Below, piece after piece: positions 22,011-33,860 of a stretch of 64,000 nt of DNA. The DNA comes from Talpa occidentalis. Its lineage: Eukaryota > Chordata > Mammalia > Eulipotyphla > Talpidae. The notes beneath the pieces are model-generated. The model had not been told where the DNA came from. It was given only the letters and a program-made list of their open reading frames with translations, and searched no databases. A program made the translations under genes and the position numbers. Each line of letters starts with the position of its first letter. The stretch's first letter is position 1. The stretch covers positions 56,780,329 to 56,844,328 of the forward strand of contig NW_023601212.1 of the NCBI RefSeq assembly GCF_014898055.3. Direction: 5' to 3'.

Positions 22011-24385
22011 ACATCAAAAGAACAGTGAAACCAACTTGAAGCAACTCCCAGTTGGCTAATCAATCCTTAAGAAAAGCAGTAACTACATTTAGTTGAAACA
22101 CATGAAACACCCATGATTTCAAATTGAAACTAGTCAAAAAAACCTAACAATGGTCACCATTGGGCCTAGGATTTGTACAGTAGCAGTCATTACCTGAAGT
22201 TGGTAAATAATGGGAAAAAATTAAACATCCTGCTTATTTGTAGGAATTATATTCAGGGAAATTAGAGGTGATTCTTTACAGAATTCCTGTTAATAATGCA
22301 AAGGTAATAATAGAGTTGAAAATTCTGACTTGCATCTCCTAATGAGACAGTGGGCATCAGTTTGATCAAATGATGCATATTTTTTTAGGTGAAAGATTAA
22401 TGAAGAGTGTTGTATAGATCCACCAATCCCATTGACCAATCATAGCATCACTAAAAATGGGACGTATGTATCTTACAATGTAATGTAATAAGTATATAGC
22501 CTATCTGTGAATGATTTTTATGAAAAAAGTGAACTTTAATTAAACGTCCAGCTTTAACCTCCAGCTTACAAGGAACTTGGAGGATAGAAGAACAAGTTAT
22601 ATAACACCGAGGAAGCTCTCAACCAAATTCAGAATATAAGACACTTGAGAGAATGATAATCCAGATTTACTAACCATTAAATTGAAAGAATGAGAATATG
22701 GAAAAGAAGGGAGGAGCGTCAAAATAAAACCTAACAGTCACATGCTATATATGGACCTTGTTTACATCCTGAATAGAACAGCCAATTGTAAACTGACATA
22801 TTTGAGGCAATCACAGAAATTTGAATGTTTCTCATTATATGATGGTAATAACAAACACTTTTTTAATTCATCCTAGCTGTAATAATGATGTGGTGGTTTT
22901 GCATGGTTAGATAATGTTCTTACTAGTTAGAATTCCTATCTTTGTTTTGCTTTAAAATATTTCAAGCATTTTGATTTATCAAAAAATCAAAAATAAAGTA
23001 AAAAGTAGAAATGCTAAAAGAAAAGTTCCAGGTAAACTGCAAATAATTGAGTGTGTATATATATATTTATATACACTCAATTATTATTATTATATATAAA
23101 ACAACAATCATTGTGAAGTAACATTTTGTAACAAAATGTATTTTTTAACTATTTTAAATGTATAATTGTTTTATTATATGTAAAACAAAATTAACAAATT
23201 GTTGATTATTTATTGAAAGAGAATGGTGGGTTCATTGGGATCCATTCTGTTCTCTGTATGTGTTTAAACATGAAAAGTTTTTAAAAATTGCTTTTGTTTT
23301 TCTCGAATATGAAAAATACAATCTGAAAATAAAGAGTAGAACTGCATTCCCACTTTGCCTAGGTTTTAGGGCCTAGTAAAAGTGATTTGGAGCAGTATCA
23401 GCACATGCCACAGCAGGAAGGAGCCATGACCCAGGAGGTTCTGCTCGGGAACACAGAAATACTTGAAGCGGCAGCTTTGAGGAGCTGAGATTGAGTTGAA
23501 TTTAAAGACATGGCCTGCATACAAACAGTTGGATCTTACCAGTGAGGGACTTTATGTTCCTTTTCTGCTTCTGGCCTGCCAGTCTCTTCTTTGTGCCAAT
23601 AGCTCTATCTCTCACAGACTGGCGGCTGATTCTTCATTCAGTGAGTTAATTTTAAATGAAATGAAAACCCAAGTCATAATGTGTGGTTCACTATGCCGGC
23701 AACAGGCACTGTCTGCCTCATTAATGATTAACATGGCAGCTGGTAATGTCTTGCAGCTGGTTGACCAGTTTAATGAAGCAAAAATTTGGCTACATCCTCC
23801 TCTTGTTCTGACCAGTGTAGGCACCAGCTTTCCTTATGGTGGCTCCACTTGCTGCTTGATGGATAAGGACATGGATTATCAAGAAGGAATAATTTTTTTT
23901 CTACTGGGACCAACTCTGGTGCAAAGGGTCTAATAATTTTGCTAGATGAAACACAAAAAATATAGGAACCAGATACATTTATTAGATATTGAAAGAAATT
24001 GAAGTTAAGTCTCAGAAGGAGTTAAAGGACCACTTATACTGAAGAATGGTTAAGGAGCTCCCAGAGAGCCAAGAAAATATTTTCCGAAGAAAAGAATTAG
24101 GAACATGCTTTTCCAAGAAGGGTATATAGGGTCTAGAATTGAAGATTCAAGTGTGGGTCAGTGAAGGCAAAAGTTTTAAAATCCTGGCTCAAGGGAGCTG
24201 CAACTGGATTGCAGCCTTCACAACACTGTGATAAGAATATCAAGTTTACTTACATTTCTGCAAAGTCCCATGTCTGATAAAACCTGAATGAACTCAGAAG
24301 TATGAGTGGGAAATACCTTCTTTTGGCTGACTGGCCCATCACAGCTTTAAAGGGTAGGCAGACTGAGACGAAGATGAAGTAGGCT
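22011..24385. other. Unique sequence with a palindrome and a possible regulatory block
   Basis: The block contains a palindrome at 23042-23085 and a 21-base exact repeat of text at 21908. At 23496-23860 there is high-complexity text with TAAT motifs and CAGCTG. The 145-residue plus-strand open frame at 23496-23933 has no family features and I do not call it a gene. Confidence 0.35.
23042..23085. repeat. 44-bp near-perfect palindrome (cruciform-type)
   Basis: AATAATTGAGTG...TATATA pairs with TATATACACTCAATTATT across a short AT centre, with only a 2-base offset between arms. AT-rich palindromes of this kind can extrude as hairpins. Confidence 0.85.
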
Positions 24386-24545
24386 TTGAAGTCAACAGCC
24401 TGAGTGAAATCTTAGCCATCCTCCATATTATCTTTGTGACTTCAGACAATTTTCTTAACCTCCAGAGATTTAATTTCCTCAAGTACAAAATACACCATTC
24501 AAGGATCAAACAACTAATTAACTTGAAAAATAGTAGCAGTTATTT
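24386..24545 (+). repeat. MIR element, plus strand
   Basis: 'TTTGTGACTTCAGACAATTT', 'CTTAACCTCCAGAGATTTAA' and 'TTTCCTCAAGTACAAAAT' follow MIR core order. Confidence 0.7.
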
Positions 24546-24589
24546 GGGAAGTCTTAGGTATTAGCTTAATTTTTTTCTTTGTTGGGTAT

Positions 24590-24745
24590 AAAGTTTTATG
24601 CATACCTCATCTCATTCATTTTGGGGGAAAAAAAGACCTTGTGATAAAGGTTTGTTATCTTCATATTAACGGTGAAGAAACTGAGACTCAGGATCTGCCC
24701 TGGTCATTGCCTATAAGTTGCATAATTGCAAATAATCCAGTTTTG
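24590..24745 (-). repeat. MIR element, minus strand
   Basis: 'CTCATCTCATTCATTTTGGG', 'GGTTTGTTATCTTCATATTA' and 'GGTGAAGAAACTGAGACTCA' are the reverse-strand MIR core in order. Confidence 0.75.
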
Positions 24746-26970
24746 CTATCTGAGCCTCTTGATGCCTACTTTGACACAGTACACTAATTTGTTACCCTTT
24801 TCCAGCCTAAACTTGTTTTTTGCTCTCATGTCTTTGGTGATCTGGACCTGCTTCCCTAGATTGCTTTGCAAAGCAACTCAATTTATAACAACATAGCTAG
24901 ATTGCTAATAGATAAAACCCTGTCAATGAGAGCAGAGCTCCAACTGGGAGCCTTATTGGTCCTGGCTTTTTGACTTTCCTTGATGGCCCTGAATAAGATG
25001 ACACTGTTGATATTCTTGACTGTGAAGACTGATTTTGAGTTAAGTACTTCCACACCTTAATTTTCTTGTACTGATGCATGTGTAACTGTGCTCTGTGACC
25101 ATTCTGTGACCCAAGTTATTAATTTTTCAGCACTGGAGGTTGCAAGGATAGGAGAGGAGACTGGAATTTCAAATATCACATCCTCTCCCATCACTGTTCC
25201 AGCCCCCAGTTCAGACTGAAGCATGCATACATCCTCATGTGCCAGAACAGACATGATTTCACTTGGAAGAAGTGTTTCATTTCTACCCTTCTGAAACCTT
25301 GTCAGGGTAAGAAAAACGGAAGCTGTGACTTTTCAACGCCATCTGGTAAGTTAGATTGAGCATCGGCACTGGGACGCGTGTCTGTTGTGCTGAAAACAGA
25401 CCTCTCTAGGATTGAAGAGCTGACATTCCCACAGGGCTCTCAGGGAAAGGAGGCATTTCCAATGCCTGCCTCCTTGAACAAGATGTCAGGAATTGGCCAC
25501 CTTTCCCCTTAACAATACTGTCACAGTTTGGAAGTGCTCATCCTGTGTGAGTCATGAACGTATTCAAGTCCAGACCACCTGCCCGGGGTCATGGTGAAGC
25601 CACACTCAACTGATGAGGAGTTGAATAATCTCTGTACCTGCCAACATGGGCCCTAGCATCCAGCTTCTTTTCCCCAATACCAGGCAGATTTTCTTCATTT
25701 TTCACAGTAGCATTAGTAGGATCCAGCTAATTGCAAGTCCTTACAATGAAACACATTATTATCAAAGTGAAAATTGAGGATATAGAGAGTCTTACAGTTG
25801 GCCTCCTCCAGCAGGACTGGAGCCCGCTTCTACAGCCGTCAGAGCTGGATGATGAAATGAACAAGCCCCAGCCCGGGAGGAGACAGCAACACCTGCCAGT
25901 GAGGGTGGAAAGAGGACAGTGTGGTCACTTCACATGGTCCAAGTGCCATGGGCCTGGGGAGGAAAAGAGGAGGTTGTGTGAAGCCAGGCCTCTCTCTCCA
26001 TCACTGGTTTGTGGTGCCATTGGGTGACTCTGCAAACTCTTCCACCCAGATGTGTTTCTCTGTCCTGTCTCCAGCCCAAGCCCAGAGCACCTGCTAGAAC
26101 TCAGCCTGCTACAGTGGCTGAAACCAGGGCCCCATCAATCATGGGAGAGAAAGTGGCTTCAATTAGTGTGGTGACTTTGTAACATGTGGTCTTGGGTAGG
26201 CTGCACTATATTGCCCCAAGAACTTTCCTGTTAGCAAAGGTGAACCATGGGGAGAATCTTGTGAGAGAATTGGAGGGTGAAAGTGAAGCGACAACAATTT
26301 AGTAGCTCAGGTGCATTGTTACATTGTTGTCCCTGATCTGCAAACTCACGGCATCCAAATGTAATAGCAATGGGCCTGCAGTTGTTCTACCTTCTGCTAG
26401 ATGTGGCAGCATCCCTGACTCCTACACCAGCTGTGTGTTTGGCTCCATGATAAAGGATTGGCTTCTACAGGACAGTGGCACCCCTAGGCCAGAGACAAGA
26501 ACTGACATGCATTTCAGGCTGTCTTTGTGGGATTATGTGTTTGCTCTCATTCTTACTTTTCCTCCCCCCTCTCCCATCACTTTCCTGACAGCCTCCCCAT
26601 GGCCAACCAGCTCTACACATGTCCAGAAGAAAACTACTTAACCAGATCTCACATGATGTCAAATTCCTTTAAGAAATCTATCTACCTATAGTCCATCTAC
26701 CCATCTACCCAACTGACTATCAGCTCTTCTGGTATTCTGTTTATTTGACTGAACTCTGAAGGATGAAAATTAAAAAGAGAAGTGAACCCTGTGAATCCCC
26801 TAAGACTGAGTCCCCTTAACACCACAGCATAGAGACTTGAAGACAGTGCTCTCACCACTGGCACATGTAGACATGTGCCCCATTTTTCATTTTGGGAAAT
26901 GGTCATTCATCATCCCTCATATATTCCACACAGGAAGTCATCTTTGCTGCATGGACAATGAATTAGCATT
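24746..26970. other. Unique sequence
   Basis: No exon, RNA or repeat can be supported. It is of moderate GC and high complexity. Confidence 0.3.
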
Positions 26971-27281
26971 GAAAAGCCCTTTTCAGGGTCTCCCTGGTGG
27001 CACAAGGGGTTAAGTGCCACACTATGAAGCAATCTGTAGTCTCTGCAGCACAAGTGCGATCCCTGGCCTGTGGGGAGCTACCCACATGGCACGGCAGACC
27101 TCTCCTGAATCACCCACTGCTCCCTGCAGCAGTGTATTTCAGTCAGTCTGCCTGTTCTGCTCCTCACTCTGTCTCTGGTGGATCCTCTCACCTCCCGCAT
27201 CTCTGGCCTGCACCCCAGCTCTTGCATGTATAAATAAATAAATCTTTAACAAAACAAAGAAAAAAAGAAAAGCCCTTTTCA
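26971..27281 (+). mobile_element. tRNA-derived T+ SINE, copy E, with perfect TSD
   Basis: The body is 26986 to about 27266. It starts GGGTCTCCCTGGTGGCACA, has A box TGGCACAAGGGG and B-box GTGCGATCCC, and ends TAAATAAATAAATCTTT. GAAAAGCCCTTTTCA flanks it exactly at 26971-26985 and 27267-27281. Confidence 0.92.
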
Positions 27282-28161
27282 GGCTATCTGTCAACTTGTA
27301 CTTGTTTCCCTACTCCTCATCCCTGCTTCCCTTCTGCACTTGGTTCTCTGGGAAATTTGAGATGGGCCTGAATCATTCTAAGCTTAATAGACCAACTTCT
27401 CTGAGGGAGCCAGGTGGGAGGGAGACTTCAAGGAAAGGGCCCAGCTGGGAATTCAGTGTAATAGATCCTGATAGCATCCCCTCCAGTGTGGGGAGGCAGA
27501 GGAAGCAGGGAGCATACTTTGCTTTCTCTTACTGTGGTGTTGGAGCCTCACAGACCTGTCGCTCAGTCCAAGATCAGAGAAAGTTTCAAAAAAGAAACAG
27601 CTTCGTTCAACTGTTTCCCCTGCCCCCTGCTGACTGCTAGGAGCTGGCTGGGATTTGAAGGCTGAAGCTTCCTTCTCCCATTCCAGGCAGCAGCAGCTGG
27701 GCTCCTCCCACTCTCATCACAGAAGGTAGTGCCTGGAAACAATGCTGCCTCCGACTTCTTTGCCCTGCATCCCTTGTCACAGGATGCAAAGCGTGTCTTC
27801 TTGCATTTTGAGATTGGATAGGTAGGTTGCTGCCTCTTGTTAATTTCTCAACACAATGATGACAGCTTGAATAAAATTCAGTGGCTACTATACTATTTTT
27901 CTCCCAACTCTTAGTTATTGTTTTGCACTAGCTCATTACTTCTCCTAGTTAGAATTGGTAGCAGAAACAGGGGTGAAATACCACCAAGGGGACTATTCCT
28001 TTAGTGTTCATAGCAGGTGTCTCCATTAGACTTTTCCTCAGAGCCACATCCAGGTGTATCAAATTAGTTACGAGGGCCACAGGTTCATTTGCATGTGATC
28101 TGCATATCATTTCCGAGTGCCTAGATAAACAGTGTTCCAGCTTTTCAGGCAATTCTAACTT
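27282..28161. other. Unique sequence
   Basis: No gene or repeat is recognised. Confidence 0.3.
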
Positions 28162-28412
28162 TATTTTTTTTTTTTTTTTTTTTTTTAAATATTAAATTTT
28201 ATTTTTATATTCCCCCATACAATTGCAAACGCCCCATTCTGACCCCAATCCTTCCCCTCCCGCCCCCCACCCCCCAAAAAGTGTCTCTGGTTCATAGTTT
28301 TTTGTTGATTTTGATTTTCACTTTCTTATATTCACTTTCCTGGTCCCTTATTTAAGTTTTCTAGATTCCTGCTATGAGTGAGACCATCCGGTATTTTTCT
28401 TTTTCTTCTTCT
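28162..28412 (-). mobile_element. Severely 5'-truncated recent LINE-1 (3' UTR only)
   Basis: Poly-T at 28163-28186 is followed by the same 3' UTR as L1 #1, through 'GTGAGACCATCCGGTATTTT' at about 28376, just past the ORF2 stop. The G-quadruplex block (28254-28275) is kept. The insertion ends in a (CTT)n run at 28397-28419. No clear target duplication could be picked out beside the T and CTT runs. Confidence 0.9.
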
Positions 28413-28664
28413 TCTTCTTAAATTTTGTTGCTTCTTCCTTGGTCTTACCTTCTATTCTTTTCTCCTGGTGCCTACCCATACTCATTCCAGAATACACATA
28501 ATCGAATACTTCGAATTCATGGAATCAAATACATAATTGAAGGACATTGCAGGGATGGGGAGAGAACTTCAAGGGAAAGATCTCTGCTGCTGTGTCCTAG
28601 GGTCAGTTTACATAGAAGACTTAGGGTGGGAAGGTGTAGGGGCAGGAATGGACCACAATGCAGG
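28413..28664. other. Unique sequence between L1 and LTR
   Basis: Nothing is recognised. If the LTR boundary is wrong, part of this stretch could be ERV internal sequence. Confidence 0.3.
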
Positions 28665-29059
28665 TTTTCTGATCCCATGCAGACAGGGTAAAGGAGGAAT
28701 CAGAGTCCTTAGTGGCTTTTTGCAGGTCTTTTTATTGGGATTTACCCGGTACACAGCAGGTAAGGGTGCTGGGGGGCCGGGAGGCTGGCTGTCCTCCCAA
28801 CCCCCAGCAAGTCTTCACTCTATCTGGGCTCTCCGGCCTTCTCTCAGCTTCTGCTTCTCTCTCGGCTTCTCTTTCAGCTTCTGCTGCTGCTGCGGCATCC
28901 CCGTGACACCGCCCTTAAAAGCCCAGTCTTAGCCCAGGTGAATCCCATCTACCTATGATCACAGCCTATTCCAGGTGCCCGCCATCAGGCATGCATTCAG
29001 GACTGCAAGGATCCATCATCTATCCTGATGGCGGGAGGGCAGAAAAGCCTGACATTTTC
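28665..29059 (-). mobile_element. Probable solo LTR, minus strand
   Basis: The proposed LTR is 28670-29054 (385 bp). Read on the minus strand it starts TGTCAGGCTTTTC and ends GGGATCA. A TTTTAAG TATA-like element lies at about 28911-28917, and a CCAATAAAAAG poly(A) signal (28731-28738) about 60 bp before the 3' end. TTTTC flanks both sides (28665-28669, 29055-29059), but this is low complexity. The order of promoter and poly(A) signals supports an LTR; the exact ends and class are inferred. A CAG-rich, purine-rich R/U5-side segment (about 28845-28895) is distinctive. Confidence 0.6.
28978..29035. repeat. 12-bp perfect inverted repeat in the LTR U3
   Basis: CCCGCCATCAGG (28978-28989) and CCTGATGGCGGG (29024-29035) are exact inverted copies 34 bp apart. 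They may be paired factor sites or a hairpin. Confidence 0.85.
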
Positions 29060-31637
29060 TTTACCCTACAGAAGGGAAGTTGGAAGCACAGGAGTCATTT
29101 ATTGAAGGATTTTTCCATCTAAAAGATCAATAATGATAAGAGTGATGATGGTGATGACAGTAAATAACAATTGGGGCCTGGCATGCTGTGTTCCCAGTGA
29201 CATCCCCAGATTCAGCAGACACCCAGAATCCATCCATATGATTTCTACATCCATGGAAATGCTGGTTTAATTCACTGATTTACAACCTTTGTGGAAAAAT
29301 CAAGCAAACCCATGTCTGTTGGTGCTGAGTCAAACAACTCTGCTTTCACAGGATTCTTCTATCCTTTAGAGAAAAACCCAACCCTCCTCCCACTCACCTG
29401 TCGTCCTTTCCCTTCCCTTCCTCTTTGCTGCCATAGGAATCTGGGTCTGTTAGGAGGTTTATTTTCCTTGCCAACAGCCTGCGGGCTTAAAAACACAGAC
29501 TCGCTCTTTCCTAAGACTGAGTTAAAAGAACATCTCCATCTGATTTCCTTGGGGACATGATACAGTTTTCTCTAAGTTTTTCTTCAATCTCTCCTAGTTC
29601 TGCCTCTGTCTTTTTTCTACATCTGTCTTCCTTTTCTGTTTCCCTCCCCCCACACCCCATCTGCTGTCTGTTTTCTGCACAAAATAACACAAAACTCAAA
29701 CTCAGTCCAAGCAGAAAGGCAGTGGTGGCAGAGGCAGCAGCAGCAGCAGGAGGGCAGTGGATGGTGCACACCATGGTGAACAGGGCTGTGGGAGGCAGTG
29801 CATGTCATGCTAAGGAAGCTGGAGCTGTGTAACGAGGGGCACAAAATCCTGTGATTACACACTCCATAAAACCTGCCCTGCTGCAGCTGGATTGCATGCC
29901 AGGAGGATTAAGCTAGTTTTGTTAAGACCCTTAAAGAAGCAGTGAGTGGCAGCAGTTACTGGGGTTGTAAGAGGTTTGTTGGAGTAAAGTGAGACTAGAC
30001 TTCCTGCCCTGGTTGGAGAGAAGAGGGAGCTATTATCTTGGTCTGCATTAAGGGCTGGATGCTGGAGAGGCATGGAAGTCAGGATGCCAGGGTGCAATGG
30101 GATTAATTGACCAGCCTTTCAGTAGCAGAGTGAAGCAGGCTTTATAGCAGGCCCCAGGGAATCTATAAAACAAGCTTTTTGTATTTTTTGGTCTGACTTG
30201 TGTTTATTTGTCCTTTCTCCAAGGACCTTAAAGTGCTTTCTAGACCTCACACAGTATTCATTTGATCTTGTGTTTTATCCTGAATCTTGAGTTGAGGATA
30301 GGTGTGACAGATGCCAGGCATTTGAATCAGGATCTGAGATCCATGTTTAGTCCCCGTGAAGTCATGTCACACTCAACTGTATTTAATTCACGGGTACAAA
30401 TGATTGACAACCTTATTTTATTGATGGGCAGAACCATCAAAGGGACATTTTCATAGCTCTTGCTAGTACAGACCCTTTCCTGACTCTAGGAGAGACCTAG
30501 TAAGTGATGTACATAATAATACATTTTGGATACTGTTTTTTTATTCAGAGGGGACTATGGTCCCCTCTGTCTCTTTTCCCCATGCAATGAGATGTTTGGA
30601 TGTCCATGAACATTTGGAATCCAACTAAGGGAAACTGAGGTGAGTTTGGGCTTATGGTTATGTTAATATAGGTCACTGTTGCTTCTGTGCGTAGTGAAGT
30701 TATTGCCAGTTGCTTTTATATAGAAATGGCCTCCAGGAATACTTCTGCCACCTGCTGTGCCAACTTAGCAGCCTCTAAAGATTGTAGTCCTGGAAGTCAT
30801 TATGTGATATGAAGCCATGATGCCTGGGACTGGGAGTATGTGGTTGGTGGAGGAGAAACGAAGGTTGAAAGGTACAGACTTAGAAGCTAGTCTATGGAAG
30901 ATTCTTTTAAATTTTACAAGTCACTTATGAAAGGTAACCTGACAGTTTTCCCAAATTTGTCAGCAACCCTAAAAATTTTATGACATCACTAATTACAAGT
31001 TGTGAAGCTGAAAGAAACTTCTCTAAACTATCAATAATGAAAAACAAATGCCCATCAATTATGTAGAGGAAAGACTAAATTATCTTTCTAGTCTCTCTAT
31101 AGAAACTGCCATTTGAGGAGGTAATTATGCTTTTAATAATATGTGAAAAAAGAAGCAACGTAGAGATGTGTCTGGCAATTAATGAATGTATTAGGTTAAT
31201 TTTTTAAAAATTAAAAATTTTGATGTTTGTGGTATTTGTCAGCTTTTTAAAATATGTAATTTTCTCATTCTAAACAAATATTTGTTTTTACATTTAATTT
31301 TGAAAAGGCTGTTTTGTGTTCTTTTCTAAAAGAGGAATTCCCACATTATGTAGGTGTCAGGCTTGGTAAATCCTGAATCTGTTCCTTGTGTTTGATTTGT
31401 GTTTGGGAATCCAGGCTCTTGGTAGCTTCTTGCTTTTCAGGGCAGGACTTGGGCTACCTGTCTGTAGCTCAGATTGAAGGCCTGTCCAGTAAATGAGCCA
31501 CCCTGATAGTGTCTTGTTTAAACTCTCATGCACAGAACTAAAATCCCTAAGAGTAGTTTACCTTTCCTAACACATTTTCCCTTTTACATTCAGGGTTAAA
31601 GCCTGTGAGATAAAAATTGTGCATCTCTGGGGTACTC
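29060..31637. other. Unique sequence
   Basis: No exon is supported. Short features are a (CAG)n run at 29738-29756 and a possible old L2-like patch near 30190-30460. Open frames are short and featureless. Confidence 0.3.
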
Positions 31638-31701
31638 TGTCTGAAATTTGGACATTGTCTAATTCTGATTGTCTGAAATTTGGACATTGTCTAATTGTAT
31701 G
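31638..31701 (+). repeat. 32-bp tandem duplication
   Basis: TGTCTGAAATTTGGACATTG and the following 12 bases occur twice in tandem. The units differ only near their ends. Confidence 0.85.
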
Positions 31702-31865
31702 AATTTGACCAAGTCATTATATCTTTTTTTAGACCCCAGTTTCCTCATCTCTCTTCTGAGGGTGATTATGAATGTCCATGGTCTCTTGTAGATTCTGAGA
31801 TACCATTGGGGTTAAATGAGGTTAAAGTTGTGAGGAATGTACTGCATGCTTTGTAAGCAGAAGGC
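31702..31865 (+). repeat. MIR element, plus strand
   Basis: 'GACCAAGTCATTATATC', 'CCCAGTTTCCTCATCTCTCT' and 'AATGAGGTTAAAGTTGTGAG' match the MIR core in order. The element starts inside the second unit of the 32-bp duplication. Confidence 0.75.
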
Positions 31866-33605
31866 ACGTTTTATTTATAATGTCCAAACAAACACCTTCC
31901 AAACATGAGATTTTAGATACCTAGACTGGGATTTCAATTTGGTCAATATTTTCTGCACTGTCCTTATGTCTGTCACAACTACCCTGTGTTCTACAGGTCT
32001 GGTGCAAAAAGCCATGACGTCTTGGCTGTGGTGCTGGTGGTGGGGCAAGGAACTCTATCTCTCAGATGTAGGAGGTTGCTAGAGGGCTTGGTGTATAAGA
32101 AGGTCTTAATTCAATTCTCATTCTCAGGGCTCCTTGGAGGTGAGTTCCTCCCCTGTGCGCTGAGTCTTCTGATGCTTCTAATTGACTTGCAAGTATCTTG
32201 TCTCTCCTTGGAAATGTCACCTAGCCCTTTCCAAGTGCATTTCCAGGCAATCAGGATCAATACATCGTTTAGGTTAAGCATATGAGATAGTGATTGACAG
32301 TCCAAATGAGTGTTGACTTCAGCTCCTGATAATAAGTAGCTGCTGAGACTCATTCATGTCTGTGATCCGGAACCTAGAAAATGTATAGCCCAACTGCCTC
32401 TAAGTTCCAGTGGGTCAGAGGGCTTAACACTCCAAATAAATAATTGCTGGGTCCCTGCTTTGTTCTAGACATTGTGTTGTATGTGATAGATACAAGGACT
32501 ACTGTCAGCTCATCACCCCCTGTATTGGGTTTATAGTGTAGTAGGGGTTAAGACACAGGCAATGTCTTGCTGATGTCACTTGGGCTGGGGCTGTAACAAC
32601 AGTAGGAAAACAGCTTCCAAGATCCAAGGAGGGAGTGATAATATTCTATCTTTCTGATCTTCATTTGTCTTTATTTGAACAGACAGAAAAGCCTGAGTAA
32701 AAAGACACTTAGGTTGAAGAATGGCAAAGTTAACCCTTTCATCAGCTTAGTCCAGAAATGACTCTTTGTTCTTCCTCTTTACTAGTCAGGTACTCATTAC
32801 CCGTAACGTTAGTCATTGTACTGGACACTGCTTAGAAGAAAGAATATTCACACCCTGACTTCAAGGAGAACATGGACTAATACTGTGGTCTTTCATACAT
32901 GATCACAAGACAGCTGGCCTTCAGAACTGGGGAGTGTACTGTGTCAGGGAGTGTATATGCTCATCTGCAGCCACTTTCTCACTCAGCTCCTCTGTACTTA
33001 TAACTAGGTGCAGGATGGTGGACTAGTTCTGGAGGGTGTGTCTGTGGACATGAACAACTGTGGTCTGGCCCATATGGAGACTGAACACATGACCTTGGGT
33101 TCATTTGTTGAAACCCAACCACCTGCCAAACCACAGTCTCCTACAGCATCCTGCCATTCCTGGGGCTTTGTCCTTACGAGGTGAGGGGAGGCAGAATGTA
33201 GAGGCACAGTTAAGAAGTGTCAGAGTAGAGTTGAGAGTCTGACCTTGGAGTTTGAAAACCTGAGTTATAGTCCCATCTCAGTCACTATAAACTATTTCCT
33301 GCCTGCCCTCGATTCTGCCTATACACTCAGTCAAGTTGTGTGTGTGTGTATGTGTGTGTGTGTGTGTTTTCTGGACATTATTACCTTTACCTGTAGGTGG
33401 AGGACTGAATTCTCTCAGAATATACTTAAGAGGGCAAGAGATAGTAATGGCAGTGACTCTGGGTACAGGTGGTTTGGCAGAGGAAAAAAAAACATACATA
33501 TTTGTAAGTTTATACTATATATATGAAAAAAGGAAATTAAAAGACATATCAAAAAAATACCATACTTGTATGCCAAAAAGAAAGTACTTAAAATGGATTA
33601 ATTTG
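31866..33605. other. Unique sequence with (GT)n
   Basis: No gene is recognised. A (GT)n tract lies at 33335-33367. Confidence 0.3.
33335..33367 (+). repeat. (GT)n microsatellite
   Basis: GT dinucleotides with one TA interruption. Confidence 0.95.
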
Positions 33606-33609
33606 TATG

Positions 33610-33860
33610 AATGGTGTAATACAGGGGTGTAATCCCATTCTTCTGCATGTGGTTATCCAGGTTTCCCAGTACCATTTGTTGAAGAAACTATCCTTTCCCT
33701 ATTGAGTGGTCTGGGGCTCCTTGTTAAATATTAGTTAGCTACATATGAGTGGGTTTATTTCTGCACTCTTGATTCTGTTCCATTGATCTATATGTATGTT
33801 TTCATGTCAGTTTTGGTTATTATAACTTTGTAATGAAGTTTAACATCAGGGGAAAAAAAT
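33610..33860 (-). mobile_element. Older LINE-1 internal fragment, minus strand
   Basis: 'CAGGTTTCCCAGTACCATTT', 'TTGATTCTGTTCCATTGATC' and 'TTATAACTTTGTAATGAAGTT' match ORF2 text on the minus strand. Confidence 0.8.

Noticed and set aside
23496..23933. 145-codon plus-strand open frame
   Set aside because: It shows no domain, signal or repeat of known protein type, and overlaps a minus-strand open frame of similar quality. It is more likely chance or non-coding conserved DNA.
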